Assembly (NCBI RefSeq): GCF_022581195.2
Contig: NC_061453.1
Span: forward strand, 14,340,001 to 14,404,000
Direction: 5' to 3'
DNA: 64,000 bases
Origin: Helicoverpa zea
Lineage: Eukaryota > Arthropoda > Insecta > Lepidoptera > Noctuidae
Numbering within the stretch: the first letter of the stretch is position 1; each line of letters opens with the position of its first letter. The notes under the pieces are model-generated. The model had not been told where the DNA came from. It saw only the letters and a list, made by a program, of their open reading frames with translations, and did not search any database. Positions 45,950 to 59,078 of this stretch are shown in pieces. Both the position numbers and the translations under genes were made by a program.

Positions 45950-47190
45950 CCTACCTTATTATTTACTAGCTTCCGCTAGCGGTTTAACAAGTTGGCCAGC
46001 ACTGATTTATTAACAAAAGGGACAGGAACAGACAAAGAAACAAAGTCTTCATCTTTATTGTGATACATATAGATTTTACGAAACCATTAAAAAGCAAAAA
46101 TCCTTATGTATGTGTGCTAAATCAAACAAAGTCAATTTAAATAATTTTGGGCCAAACTTACTCAATAAAACCTGATTCCCTGAAAACTGAAAGGCTCTAA
46201 TTTATTTAAGAGTGAAAATCCCAAACCAAGCTATCACTAACATTCGCGAAGCTTTTTACTCAAATGGTTCAGAAAAACATTTCATTAAAAGGGTTTTACC
46301 TAAACAAAGTTTCACTGGTAAATATTACATAAGGCATCCACAAAAAGTTGCTGAATTTCAACGAATGGACATAGCTTTAAAGTCTCGTTGAATATGTTTT
46401 AAAAACATGTAGGTCGTTTATACGTTTTAATTTTTGAAGTGTTTTCATTGGGTTACTAAAACCTACTTTGTTTTTTAATTGTGGATCTTTTTACTAACTG
46501 GCAACAGTACAAAGTTTTTTACCCTAAACACAATTTTGAAAGCAAATGTATCAATAGCCATTAGCGCAAAAAAGAAAATACAAAAAGGAAAGTACAAAAA
46601 TCGGCAAAAAATCACGAAGCCTAATAAATAAATAGACAGGACAAAATTTGGTATAATCCTACAATTCACAGAGCATCAACATAGCCATCTAGACCCGTCT
46701 AGACTGACAACAAATATTTATATACCATACAAACATTATGTAATGGGCGCCAGAATCTGTATCGTTTTTGCTAAAAATACAGTCTATTTTCCGCGTGTTT
46801 ATTTACTTTTTTATTTAATAGCATCATTATGATGGCCGTTGGAAACAGTTTGACAACTCTGCCATTACTTATTATTATACAATGTTGGTGGAAAACTGCC
46901 ATCAGACTAATTTTAACTAAAGAAAATCTGTCTTCTCGAGGAAAACCTACTTAATAAATAATGAGGAAGCTCAATTTGGATTATTACCTAACTTCTAATC
47001 CAGAAATACTAATCAAAGGCATACAACACCGCAGATAAGCACTAGTTACAAGGTAAACGCTACTAATCCCTCTCTTGGGTACATCTTGCGCTATTGTTTG
47101 CACATCATATCCTGCCGGAGCTAAGTCTCGGCTTACATAATGCAGTATCGGCAAACTTAGCGTTCTTGCATCGAGTTTGCGAGTTCACTG
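45950..47190. other. No gene seen
   Basis: AT-rich DNA. The minus-strand frame at 46475-46669 is phenylalanine-rich low-complexity translation of AT-rich DNA. Confidence 0.35.
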
Positions 47191-47194
47191 TGCC

Positions 47195-47299
47195 ATGGAG
47201 ACAGTTGTAAATGGAAAGCTCATCGTAGTAACTGATGCTGATGTTTCATCATTTCCTGTTGATACCTTGAAGACGGTTCTACCTACACTCTTTGTCTAG
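47195..47299 (+). CDS. Possible small ORF, 34 codons
   Basis: ATG at 47195 in a good translation context (GTGCCATGG), followed by METVVNGKLIVVTDADVSSF, and a TAG at 47297-47299. Residue composition is protein-like rather than that of random AT-rich DNA. I know no homologue. It may be chance or a terminal fragment of a gene. Confidence 0.2.
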   Translation: METVVNGKLIVVTDADVSSFPVDTLKTVLPTLFV

Positions 47300-48190
47300 G
47301 CTTACTATGCGTTAAAATGCAACGTAATGTATAGATTTTATTGATAATCTTCTATCCGCGCCTAAAACAAAACTCTTGGATTACAAAACTGCTCGATGGT
47401 CGTTTCTGTGGTTGTTGTAAAGCATAACATATCCTCGATTAAATAATTCATCTGTGGATTCTCTGTCTACTAACTACTCTGTGACAACTGGTACAAAATC
47501 TTAGCGATTGTTTCTCTTTAGTGTTGTAACTAGTTTCTCGAGCGAGTGACCGCCCGATACTCGAGTTAGAATGTTTAAGTGGCTTAACAACGAGTTCTAG
47601 AGTGTGTGGTCAAATAAGGAATTTAGTGGTGTTTAAGTAAAGATACCTGAGAAACAGGGTTGCCACGGTATACGTATTTCAAATTATATTATCGACTTTC
47701 AAAAGCAGCTTGCAAAGCGAAAGATCAATATCTGAGATACATAATAAACGTAACCTGAATCAAAATTCAATGAATGCATAAAAAACGTTTAAAAAACCAA
47801 TCGAAAACATCATTTCGCAATTACGGAATCCGATTTTTTCTGCAAGAATAATCGAATGAAGCAGAATCTTAAATTGGATCGGGAACTAGTTGTAGGAACA
47901 CGATTCATCGTTTAGTCTGTATCGATATTTACTCGGATAGCGGAATCGAGTTATCGACGTCCATTCTCTTTGTAATCTAGTTGATGCGTCCGTACTAGGT
48001 ATATTGGGAGTTTAGATATAAAGGGTTGTCGCATAGAGATGTTTTATAGTTATTCTTGATCGAGAATGATTTTAGTTTGGTCTTTGAATGTTTTGGTATG
48101 ATCTCCTTAAAATGGAGAAAGTTGATAGTAAATTGTCACTATGGTTATGTTCTTGGTTTCAAACACATATATGTACACGCGTAACGAAAT
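47300..48190. other. No gene seen
   Basis: AT-rich DNA without recognisable elements. Confidence 0.35.
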
Positions 48191-48191
48191 C

Positions 48192-48663
48192 TTAAGAGGA
48201 CGAATTGGAATTTTTGGCGCCAAGGATCTCAATTTTTCTCAGTAAATACAAAACGGATCAAAATACAACTTGGTTACCTGAAAGTTAACTAATAGGTATA
48301 TAAACCTTATTTTGTTAGACGTAGAAACATGATTAGGTAACTTTTATAACAGAGAAAAATATATCAAACATACCTCTTTTTAAAAAGAGATTCACATATT
48401 ATGGGCAAACGGGACCGATTTAAGCCTCTTAACTTTTTTAGTAGTTGAGTATATACATACTCTTTAAAATTGTAGAAGGAATTTTTATCAAATTATCATT
48501 TCTAAATAATAAAATTACAAAACCATTTTGTCGCTTACGACTTTTAGTTATAAGCTAGCGCGCGTATTGTAATCCTCGCCCCGCTCAGACGCTCCGACCC
48601 CTTTTGGCGCCTTAGATGCGCGTGCCGGTTATGGAATTATTGTTGACCAATTCGTCGCCTTAA
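48192..48663. mobile_element. TTAA-flanked MITE
   Basis: TTAA at 48192-48195 and 48660-48663 brackets inverted ends GAGGACGAATTGG and CCAATTCGTCGCC (13 bp, 2 mismatches). TTAA is the target of piggyBac-type elements. Inside, GGCGCC words and a GC-rich part (48555-48630) are seen, no coding frame. Confidence 0.6.
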
Positions 48664-50090
48664 ATTGCAAAATTTTTACATACATTATTTCTATAAAAAT
48701 ACTTATGCAATTTAAAAGTAAGCACATAATCGAAATATCAGAAATCAAACGCATAGCAATACATTTTTTAATTAAATTATTGCATTGAATTAAAATCTCA
48801 CTTCAATATTTGTTCACAGTCAGTGATTATTTACTAAGTTAATGGATCATTGCGCAAATTGTTTCAATTGGGACGCGGTCATCAGTAATTTACGTATAAA
48901 ATTACGTGGTAACCATTATTGTAAATGTTAATAGCTTGGAAATGATATTTAATTTATTTTAATTAAAGTCTTTAATGGTTTCTGGTGAATCGATGCTGTT
49001 TTACTGTTGTTTTGTAGGATATCTGATAGTTTTATGAGGTTGGGTAGTGTATTAAGAGATTTCAATTCTCGTTAGAAGGAAATAACAATTAATATGTATT
49101 TGTTTTATGTTTTTGTAGTAAAAGTAATACCTATACTTATTCTGAATACGCAAAATACTGGCGAAATTGCTACGAAATAAAATAAAAAATTCATACATGT
49201 AAACATATATGAATGAGTATAATCCAATACTGACTGCTAAATATATTTTTCTCTTTGATAGAATATGCAACGGTAAATGGAAAAATAAGTTTAAACTCAA
49301 ACACACGTTTTGCAAACACATTTGCATTATAGTCTGAATTTTTATACATTTTCCATTACAATTTAAATTATACACAAGTTTATTTAAAATTCTGTGCGAA
49401 CCTAAGCCTAAGAAATCTTTTGTTTTTTCTTTTTTATTGTTTTGTTTGTAAAGAACATAATTATTTATTCATTTGAAAGTTGAATACAAGACTGAGATGG
49501 AATTTGTAATGATTTGACGAGAATTAATACTTTACGGTTGAAAATGCTTTTGAGATTATTTCAGATTTACTAAAAGGTATATCTTATTTTTTCACATTTA
49601 TCACTTAATTATGTTCAAGCTTTTTAATGATGAGATTACGCCCATGTGCGCTACTGTGAAGCATACAAAAACAATTCTGGTCTACTCGCTCTAGCGAACA
49701 GTAACAAATTGCGCGCGAACATTACTAAAATGTCCGCGAACCTGCAACCTTTGTGCGCGAATTCATGTGAACTTCGCTGACGCGAAACTTACGTAGGTAT
49801 AACTTGTTCGCGATAAACGTAATGACAGAAATGTCGAAACCAGTGTATTTTTGTAAGCATGTATCTCCTCATTTGGCATCGTAACTATAATGATTACAAT
49901 CCGGCTGTTATCCGGTCGATTCTGCGCTGAAAATATTTTGCCCCGCGGCGCGGGTGCTCTAATAGTTTGGCGGCCGCAATATCGCATTACATACCGCAAT
50001 GATTGCGGAAATTGTGGATATGCCATATTAAAATATACCTACTAAAAATAAATATACTTATTAAATAATTCTTATTTATAACAAAAACGT
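48664..50090. other. No gene seen
   Basis: AT-rich sequence. Several GCGCGAA words near 49710-49815; frames at 49052-49375 and 49763-50026 show no domain. Confidence 0.3.
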
Positions 50091-50094
50091 AAAT

Positions 50095-50231
50095 CTGTTT
50101 GATTGTTTGTCACATATCCATGGTTAAACTGTTGAATCGATTGAAAATACCTGAAAGATTATTACACAGTTGGGAAGCTACGTTATCCCTGAGTAACTTA
50201 GTGTATACCTATTTTATCCGATAGCAGCTAG
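50095..50231 (+). mobile_element. Helitron remnant, 3' end preserved
   Basis: It has TTTGATTGTTTGTCAC, an ACTGTTGAATCGATT block and TTTTATCC, ending GCAGCTAG before T. The hairpin is lost. Confidence 0.5.
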
Positions 50232-50286
50232 TATAAAATAAATATATAACAGCTAGTTTATAATAAAATAGTGTAATATCATTTAA

Positions 50287-50410
50287 TGCTAGCTGTACTC
50301 CCGCGTGAATGTGAAAGGATTTTCCAAATCGGTTCAGTAGGCTTGGAGCGTCCAGGGTACAAACAAACAAAGTATTGTTATATTATTTACAACTGTATTA
50401 TAAGGATGTA
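50287..50410 (-). mobile_element. Helitron remnant, opposite orientation
   Basis: Minus strand: ACTGAACCGATTTGGAAAAT and CACGCGGGAGTACAGCTAG, next to and facing the previous remnant. Confidence 0.5.
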
Positions 50411-53400
50411 GTTGACAAGAGCATATCCACATGGGCTTTTCCATTCTATATTCTCCGTACTCCTGACGTACCCCAGTATATTGGAAAAGTTGCAGAGGTC
50501 GCGAACGCGCGGTGCATTTTACGCCATATTTGCCCCTAAACGTCAGTCGCGGCTGTATGCAATTCTGAGTGACACGTTCAATATTGTATAGTGCAAAGAT
50601 TAATGGATTGTGTGTGATCAAAATTGGGAAACGAAAACACATTATAGTTATCGTATTTTGACCTCCAGTTAGTTTAGTTGCTGCCTGTAATTTTCATTAA
50701 GAAAAAAACAAAAATCTGTTCGCGGCCTTCTGATATAACCTTGTTCAAACTTGTAAATTAAATCTTTAAATACTCTTTATTATCTGCACCAAAAATAAAA
50801 CTTCTGACTAAGCCCCATCAATACCAAAAAATCACACTAAAGCTTTCCCAAAAAACCACACCCTCTATACATCTAGAGTACCGCACATGCTACTACTATA
50901 TATGCGCACACAAAGCGGAGACTGCAATTATAAATGTCGCCCCATTACTCCCAGGTCGAGCCAGTTCGTGCATTAAATACACCGGTACTAATTTATTAGA
51001 GGCTTTCTTTGGAACTTGATATACTTACCAAGTGGCTTTTGAACTGCACCTGCAGTGGATGCTTGGGCTAACATTTTACGTGTTTAGTTTAGCTTTGATG
51101 TTATGAATGCAAATATTGCAGGATTTTATTAAAGTAAGTGTCTTGCCTTTTAAATTCTTGTTGCTGTTCCCCATGATTTAAACTTACACTTTCCGTAATA
51201 TGGTAAAATGTATCCTACGTCCTCTTTCTCATTGGTCACATAAAATAAATAAATAAATCACTTAATAAATGACCTAACCATATAAGATTTTTTCACAGCA
51301 GCAATTAAAGAACTTATCGCGTTTAAATAAACAAACCAACTCTTCAGATTCATATTATTTATTTTTACAAACTATTGGAGTGGACTTACATCGAGAATTG
51401 ATTGTTCTGTTCAGGAATGAAGAAATACCTAAAATAAGAAGGAGCCTAAACACAAACTACACATAAAGACAAACAAACAAACAAAGAGATTAACCGTCAC
51501 CTAACAAATGAAACACATGTTACTAATAGCTTGACAATTTATTGGTTACACGATACCCCTCCATTGTCGAGTAAACGTATGCAGACGAGTAACAGAATAC
51601 CACTGAGACCAACTAGTTGGATATCATTTGGATCTAAGAACAAAGGGATAAAGATATATTTGGATGCTATTAGTGATCTTTTTGTAATTCAATATTTTGG
51701 AGAATATAAGTTTGAGATCATAATAATGTTGCATTTAACTTTTAAGGTATAGAAGAGCATTGAAGTTTCGGTTTAATACCCACAGTAAGTATACCAAAAA
51801 AAAAGCTTTAAATTGATCTATTTAGAAAAAAAAAAAAACAACATAGGAGTTTCTAGACATTATTCTTAAATGAATCTTCTCAACATGTCTCCTTCCATAC
51901 GAAACGTAGAATATGCTGATTAGAGAGAGCTAACAGATCATACATAACTCACAACATAAGATCTATCTGACAAATCTAATCTCTGTGAACAAACATTCCT
52001 TGAATAACATCACCTTACAAAAGGAACAAAGACATCCAAATCCCAGGATTAAATACTTATTCGTCTAATTCACGTATAACAAGGCACAAATTAGTGCCTT
52101 GTCCGCGGTCACCTAGAGAAAGTTTTAATGAATCGTGCATTCATTTGGGGAGTCCCAATGCATTTGCATGAGAAATGCTCTTATAAATCTGAAGTAAACA
52201 TAGCCAGGTGAATTGCACATGTTGAATTTATTGTTAAACTCGTTGCCTTTACTTTGAGTTAAGAGTTACCTAGTACCTACTGTTTGTTTTCGTTTGTTTT
52301 TCGTGTTTGTTTAAGGGTTAGAACATATGAACAGAATATGAGAACTAGTTCAAAAGTATGCCTTTTTAGAATTTGTTAACATTGTTAGTTGGCTCTTGTA
52401 AGATATACAAGCAACCTTATGAAAAGAAAGTGTGGTTACTTTTATCTTCTATTCTATATTAACTGTTGCAATCAAAAAATATTTTAAGCAACTAAAAACT
52501 GACTTAGCGTGACTGACGAACAATTGCAAGTTTGGATGAACTTGCTCGTCATTTATTTTTAACGAAGTTAAAAGCTTTTAATTGATTAAAATAACAAGAC
52601 TAAAAATGTCTGATGCAATTATAAAAGTACGCAAAACTACAAAATACTTTCTAAAGTCATAACTGATCTACAAATGCAATTAATAAAACCCAGACACTAG
52701 ACAGTCAGACATTGATTGGTTCAACCAAACTGAATGAACTCACAAACAATTTCGAATCTAGTGTGAACATAAAATCCTCGTACGATCCAAACACCAGTGC
52801 AAAACTATCGCAAGCTGAAGAATTAATAGTATTGCCGACATTTACAGAGTACACGGTCGAATGAGACTTGGTAATATCAGCGCAAATATTGGAATTCCAA
52901 CAGACATATGGAATCACTGCAATTGAACCAGAGTCGGTTTTGTTGAAATCCTTTCTGAGATATCTGATAGTTGCATAAAGCGGGATGAATTAGTAGGTAG
53001 TAGCAGTAGTAGATGGTACGGTTGAAGAGGATTGTGCGGTATTGGTATATATTGCATAACTTACGATGTAAGGATTACGTTATTTTAGTAAGACACTTGC
53101 GGCGAAAATCATTAAAGTAACACAGGACATCAAAGAAAAGTGTAACGCAGGACATGAAATAAATAGAGCAAGCTGCTTTTCTATTATTTTTGCATTAAAA
53201 TCTTTTTGCTCATCAACGACGTCATTTATATCAAAATCTAACTCTTTAATATTTTCGATAATTCCTAGATTTTATTTTTCTCTACTTCTGTTCAACAATA
53301 TATTCAGCATCCATACTATCTTATCACGTCCCCAACTACGAACTCCAATTAATTTCCAACGATTTCCATTACAGGCAAAAACTATGCGATGTCTATGAAG

Positions 53401-54730
53401 TGCAACCACTAGTAGAAGCGTCGTGTGTTAACAAATAGTTGACAACTCGACGCGATCGTCCTTACTGCGAGTGCCTAAGTAATGAACTTTACGTCAAGTG
53501 TTACGCTCAGACTATTCGGTGTTACTACGATTTGAATCGCTTCTAGTTTTATTTGTTCTGTCTGCGGTAAATGTTTTAGTGTCGTGTGGTTTGTTTTTTT
53601 TTTTAAAGCTTGAATATTTTCCTTGTTAACTTAAAACTACTCTGTTTGTCAAATTTTTTACACTTTCATCAGCAATATCGTCCTTGTCTAGATGTTTTGT
53701 TGTATATTTTATTCGAATTTCTGTATGATCGTAATGACCATTTTGTGTGTACCTACTAGTATTCATAAAGGGACAGTCAGTCCGATTCAACCCGAAAGTT
53801 TTGATGTAGGTATAACTTACTCTCGACTAGCAAGTTAAGCAATGTATTGATAAACACCCTAGAATTCTAGGGTTTAACTAATCGAGTCACAAAATTTACT
53901 ATCTAGACTTTAGATAATGATAACAATATCTTAATATTCCTGCATAGTGTCAGTTTTGAAGTTTATATCGTTAAAGCTTGCCGCAGTTACGTTGTTCGGT
54001 TTATCCGAGTATTCTTATTCGAGCCGTGTCCTCGACTAAACTGATTCATCGAGTTAATTTGGGCCAACTGTCGGCAAAACGACAGTTTAACTGTGTCGAT
54101 GGCGTATGCACGAGAATTGCTGATCAAGCTATATTTGAGGGTTAAATAAATTTGACAAAGAACGGTTTACAAACCAATTGTGCCTTTTCGACAAAGTAGG
54201 AAGCAAATATTTACGTAGAATATGTTTGAATTTAGAAAAAGTAATAATGGTCTTGCCCCTGTTCATAGAGAGCTGTAATAATGCAACGTATTAGCAGTAG
54301 CAGTTTAGCAGTTTTTATGTGTTTGACAGCGTAACGGCCATCCAGACAACATTCAACTTTATAGACACCTAACAGCGAAAGAGTGACATGAGTTAAAGGA
54401 TACAAACACGCAGATATTACCTATTTTTCTTTCACAATACTACTAAAGATTTAAGTTCTCACAGTAAATGAATGTGCGAATAGCCTGGCACTACGCAGGT
54501 ACCGAAGCAGCCAAGTTGTCAGTATTGAAAAAGAATAAGGTTTCTTGGCAAACGCTCTCAAAAGCATTTATGAATTATCGTCCGTGCGTTCGTGTTGGCA
54601 GAACTTAACAATTTATTATCACACGGTGTATGCGTACACATTTTGTTTTTAGTTGAACATTGAAACGAGGCGTTATGTATGTAGTAGTTACTTTAAATAA
54701 ATAACATTGTATGTTAAATGTTTTCTTTTC
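50411..54730. other. No gene seen
   Basis: AT-rich DNA over 4.3 kb. Short frames (50334-50642, 51531-51752, 52705-52917) carry no domain and no nearby splice or repeat structure. I see no repeat boundaries. Confidence 0.3.
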
Positions 54731-54734
54731 CTTT

Positions 54735-54870
54735 TTTGTTGAACTCGCACCACAATATGCTTAATCCACTTCACACAGTTTGCTGAAAGCAGATCCAGGT
54801 ATCGAACCCGAGACCGAGTAGACAGAAATCACGCTTAGCGACCACTGAACTAACGAGGCCGTCCAGTCCT
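54735..54870 (-). mobile_element. tRNA-headed SINE, second family
   Basis: On the minus strand: CGTTAGTTCAGTGGTCG (A box region), then CTCGGGTTCGATACCTGG (B box), then a body with AACTGTGTGAAGTGG. Head spacing fits a tRNA-derived promoter; it lacks a complete tRNA fold by eye and differs from the HaSE-like family. Confidence 0.6.
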
Positions 54871-56095
54871 TAGAGCAAGTCAAAACTGTCGAGAACAGCC
54901 GCCGTGAACATCTATCTGCTCAAAAGACTAAATTACACATGGATTATAATAAAAAAATAATGTCCTACATAATATCCTAATCAGTCTTACAATATGCATA
55001 CATTAACATCACATGTAATATAAATTAGGACTCGTCTCGAAATTAACGGCCCCCAGGCTTATGGGCCCTCATGTCGTAGGGAGACTATAAATTTCGAGTC
55101 AGTGCACTTTGTCACCCGCGCCATGGCTAGAATACGTGGTACCATGGCCGGGACGTTTCATGGGAAATTAGTCTAAAGATAGTTATGGGTTTAAATTTAT
55201 GAGACACCGGTTAGGGATTAGATAGTAGGGCTATTTTTTTGGGCGACAAGAAAGGGAGGTTTCGGTTCGGCGTGATGTATTGCTTTCAAGTTTTACACTT
55301 AGGTACTTGTAATGATGATGTTTGTTTTTTTGGTGCTTATTTCTATTGAGACGATTTATTTGATCAATTAACTGGAAATTGATTCTATTTTGAAAATAAG
55401 CAACAATATTTAGTATGTGCGAGGAAATATTTTTCAGGAAAACAGTACATACGAGTACATATGTAGTACAGAGGTAGGTGTTATTTTTCATCGCCTCTGC
55501 GCCTAAACGGTCGATAATTATAAGATTATTTATCAAACATTTAAACAATCAATTCAATAATTTGCACTCCATTTTCAGGTTCCAACCGGCAAAGCTTTTA
55601 ACTAATAAAACATTGTTTCATTGCATTTCAGCTGTTGCAGCGATTGTGGTGACCGAGGAATCTATTGATTGGTTTCAGGGCGAACTGAGACAGAGCGAGC
55701 GACGGCCAGTTTCACTTCAATGGGAGCTTGAATTCACTAAGTATATAGGTATTTTAAAGGAAAAGCAAAGACGCATAGACCTATAAAACTGGGACAATGA
55801 AACGATGATCATGATAAAATTGTCTGAGAAAGACGTAGCTGGTGAGAATGTTGCTTGCGAGATGTCGTCAGACAGAAGTATGAAAGGAGAAAACATGCTA
55901 CGTCGACTACAGATGAAAATTGGGATTAAGGCAGGACGGTGATAAAATAATAAAGCAAATGAGCTGAAAAACGGCAGATGTTCAAATATCGCTGGTTTTA
56001 TGTTTATGTAATGTAAACGAAATTATATAACTCTGTTTCAACCTGCTTTGTTTTTTACATTTTGTTTTGATAATATATTTTGAAGCTAAATAGGT
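54871..56095. other. No gene recognised
   Basis: A GC-richer patch at 55030-55160 and an open frame at 55478-55786 (including VTEESIDWFQGELRQSER) have no recognisable domain. Either could be repeat-derived. Confidence 0.3.
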
Positions 56096-56098
56096 GGT

Positions 56099-56372
56099 AA
56101 TCATCATCTGCCTAGCCTCTTTGCAACTATGTTGCGGTTGGCTCCCGGATGCAGCTGAGTATCAGTTTTTTACAAAAAAACGACTGTCTATCTGACCTCC
56201 TCAATCCAGTTACGCGGGCAACCTAATGCTCACTAGGTGATAGGGTAAAATAATAAATAGCCATTAGTTTTACATTACTATATTTCTCGTCAATAGGTTC
56301 AATAGTCAATAGTCAGTTCTTTGTGATCGCGATTCGAACCCGCGCCCAACGGATATCCGCACCCTAACCCAA
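56099..56372 (-). mobile_element. HaSE-like SINE, old copy with head and tail
   Basis: Left part shows the SINE tail region (TCATCATCTGCCTAGCC, AGCTGAGTATCAG, TCTGACCTCCTC). The right part shows the inverse B box (GATTCGAACCCGCGCCC). The middle is partly deleted. Confidence 0.65.
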
Positions 56373-56471
56373 ACGTCTATGGGGAATGGATAGTAAAGTT
56401 AATATAGTTAGATGTGTATAAACGTAAAAATATACTCATATGCATCTTTAACCTATACTATACTTATGTTA

Positions 56472-56734
56472 TAAGGGTGCGTCTACATGGTGTTTGTAGC
56501 TGGAGCAAGTGACAAGAGCACGCAGGTTTTTTGGTACAGTCATCTTCAGGTCAGTGGTAATAGTTTTATAGGAAAATTGTACTTATTACTATTGAAGGTG
56601 CATGACAGTTACCACTGATGTGCAGTCTACCGTACATGCGCGAGTCGCTGAACCCGCGCGCTTTTAGTATGCATGCAATCTGCGCATGTGCCTCAACATG
56701 CGCAAGCTACTTGCACCGTGTAGATACACCCTTA
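56472..56734. mobile_element. MITE with 21-bp inverted ends
   Basis: TAAGGGTGCGTCTACATGGTG at 56472-56492 is inverted at 56714-56734 with 3 mismatches. The interior repeats CATGCGC-type words. No target duplication is evident and no protein is encoded; the frame at 56618-56836 crosses its end. Confidence 0.55.
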
Positions 56735-57133
56735 CTTGACCACGAGCTCTTCTGGAAAATGTCAAAATTATTAGCTGCTGTAAAGACGCTTCGGAATCGA
56801 ATCCAAAAGTTACTAGAGCTTCAACTATTTAACTAACGAGTGAAATGAAAAGACTATTTCTAGAACAACACTTTACACATGTTCCTAGTACAATATTCAC
56901 GTCAAAACAAATCCCGTATTAATTTGTGATGTAACAATAATGACGTAATACTTAGGCGTCACGCGATCACTGGGTCACGCGATGTCTTAAGCCACATACA
57001 TTAACTATCGAAATCATCATTGCATTAATTATGTTAACATTTTGTTGTAAGCGTTGGGGTTAGAGGAATAGTTCTAAGCTATATATATTTTGTTGTTTAA
57101 ATAAATAAGTAGCTACTATCGTCCCCTGCTATC

Positions 57134-57300
57134 GTTATCATCAACTGCATAGCATTTTCCCAACTATTTTGGAGTTGGTTTCCAGTCTAATGGTTACAGC
57201 TGAATACCAGCGGTTTACATGAAGCGACTGCTTTTTCAGCCTCAACCCAGTTACCCCGGCAGCCTTGTTAGGCTGTTCCCTGCTCATCATCATCATCATT
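57134..57300 (-). mobile_element. HaSE-like SINE, 5'-truncated
   Basis: It contains TTTTCCCAACTATTTTGGAG, TTCCAGTCTAATGG and CAACCCAGTTACCCCGGC. CATCATCATCATC stands at its right. Confidence 0.65.
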
Positions 57301-57337
57301 TTTAACCATTTTAACCTTGGAACTGTGCAAGAAAATC

Positions 57338-57405
57338 GTTTACTCAAAGTAGGCTGAAAATAACGAATGTCAGAATTAAATGAGACAGCCCCAAATATTA
57401 ATCGC
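57338..57405 (-). mobile_element. CR1 3'-UTR fragment
   Basis: It resembles the start of 35772-35842: TCGTTTACTCAAAGTAGGCTGA and GACAGCCCCAAA. Strongly diverged. Confidence 0.5.
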
Positions 57406-58025
57406 TTGATGACGAAAATATTGAAAATGATCTAACCCTCTCCCTATTTGATTCCACCCATATCTCGCACAACTTATCCATTTCAAACCCCGATACTATT
57501 GTTCTACAGTATATAAACACAAAACAACATTTAGAACCGCAGTAGCCGTCACGGCTGAACTAGTTGTAACGCACGGCTTCACTCGGCACGCGTTTGCACA
57601 TGCGACTGACAAGTGTCCGCAAAACGTTGCGCTGGTGTGCCGATACAAAAACCTGACACAAAATGGCGATCGTAAACGTTTTTAGCTTTTTATGTGGGGT
57701 AGGATTGAATGTGTTATGATGGGGGTCAGTATGTACGAAGGAAGGAGGAAATGATATCAGATTATATTATCAGACAAATATTATAAAGTTTGTAAGTATA
57801 TATGTTATGGACCAAGTGATAAATTGGGCAGTATACATAATGCCCGGTCATTATGAAAAATGCCCAATATGAGAGTGCAATTTGATAATAATTATTTAAA
57901 TAATCAAATTGACCGGGCATTATACATATTGCCCGTGACCTTTTGGGCAAAGTAATACAAACATATTTAATTTCAATTTTTTTATTGTTATTGCCATTTA
58001 ATTTAAAATAAACTAAGTATCAAAC

Positions 58026-58606
58026 GTTATGCTAGGACAAGTAGTCCAATTAGGCAGGTCCAACTTCGAGAAAAAGGTCAACCGCCGAATCCAACTCGGC
58101 TGGACAGAGTTCGGGAAACTACGCAATGTCTTTTCGTCCGACATTAGGTATGTGCCTCAAGACGAAAGTCTTCAACCAATGTGTGCTACCAGTGATGACT
58201 TACGGCACCGAAACGTGGTCTCTCACTATCGGCCTCATCTCAAAGCTCAAAGTCGCTCAACGAGCTATGGAGAGGGCTATGCTCGGTGTTTCTCTACGTG
58301 GTCGAATCCGAAATGAGGAGATCCGTAGACGAACTAAAGCCACCGATATAGCCCACCGGATTAGCAAGTTGAAATGGCAATGGGCAGGCCATATTGCTCG
58401 CAGAGCAGATGGCCGTTGGGGTCGTAAAGTGCTGGAGTGGAGACCACGGGCTAACAAGCGCAGCGTAGGACGTCCACCAACGAGGTGGACAGACGACCTT
58501 ATAAAGGTCGCCGGAAGACGCTGGATGCAGGTCGCCTCCAACAGGTATCTGTGGAGATCTAAGGGGGAGGCCTATGTTGAGGCCTGTGATGATAGTTTTA
58601 AGGTGG
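58026..58606 (+). pseudogene. RTE ORF C-terminus, frameshifted and insertion-bearing
   Basis: The frame from 58029 gives LGQVVQLGRSNFEKKVNRR and is lost near 58140-58150, where the equivalent intact copy reads SSIPQCLKTKV. A second frame (58126-58611) continues CLKTKVFNQCVLPVM to GEAYVE. The frame then runs into a 49-bp insertion (58579-58627) instead of reaching the normal end. Broken in two places, it cannot encode the RTE C-terminus. Confidence 0.8.
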
Positions 58607-58665
58607 TTTAATAAATACATAAATAAATGTTCAGCAGTGGACGTCCTATGCCTGAGATGATGAAA
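58026..58665 (+). mobile_element. RTE LINE, 5'-truncated copy
   Basis: Flanked by TATCAAAC at 58018-58025 and 58666-58673. It carries the last ~200 codons of the RTE ORF and a short GATGATGA tail. Closely related to 16362-16549. Confidence 0.9.
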
Positions 58666-58673
58666 TATCAAAC

Positions 58674-59078
58674 CACTTAAATAAACAGCCTCATGATTTG
58701 GATTAATTATGAAGGACTTCTGCCTTAAAAATTTAATAGTTTTTGCATTTAAAAGTTAAGGAAAGTCATATTAAAAATATAACAAAAAATATTATTAAAA
58801 AACAAAAATTTTACAACAAATCTTTGTTTTATAGAAATTACTTATTATTACAAAACAAAATAAACTAAAGTTTAAGCAATAGACTTATTATTTGGCATAA
58901 TTAATATCTTCTCTTAATAAAAGTCAAATGAAAATATCACCGCGTAAAATATAGCTTTTTTATCAAATTGCCCAAGTGTCATGTAGCAATATAATAATGC
59001 CCGTGCAATGTGATATATGAAGATATATGAATAATGAAGTTAAGATAGTTATTAATCATGTGGCCCGATAAAGCTAGA
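58674..59078. other. Right interior of the GGGCATTAT element
   Basis: AT-rich, no open frame. Confidence 0.4.
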
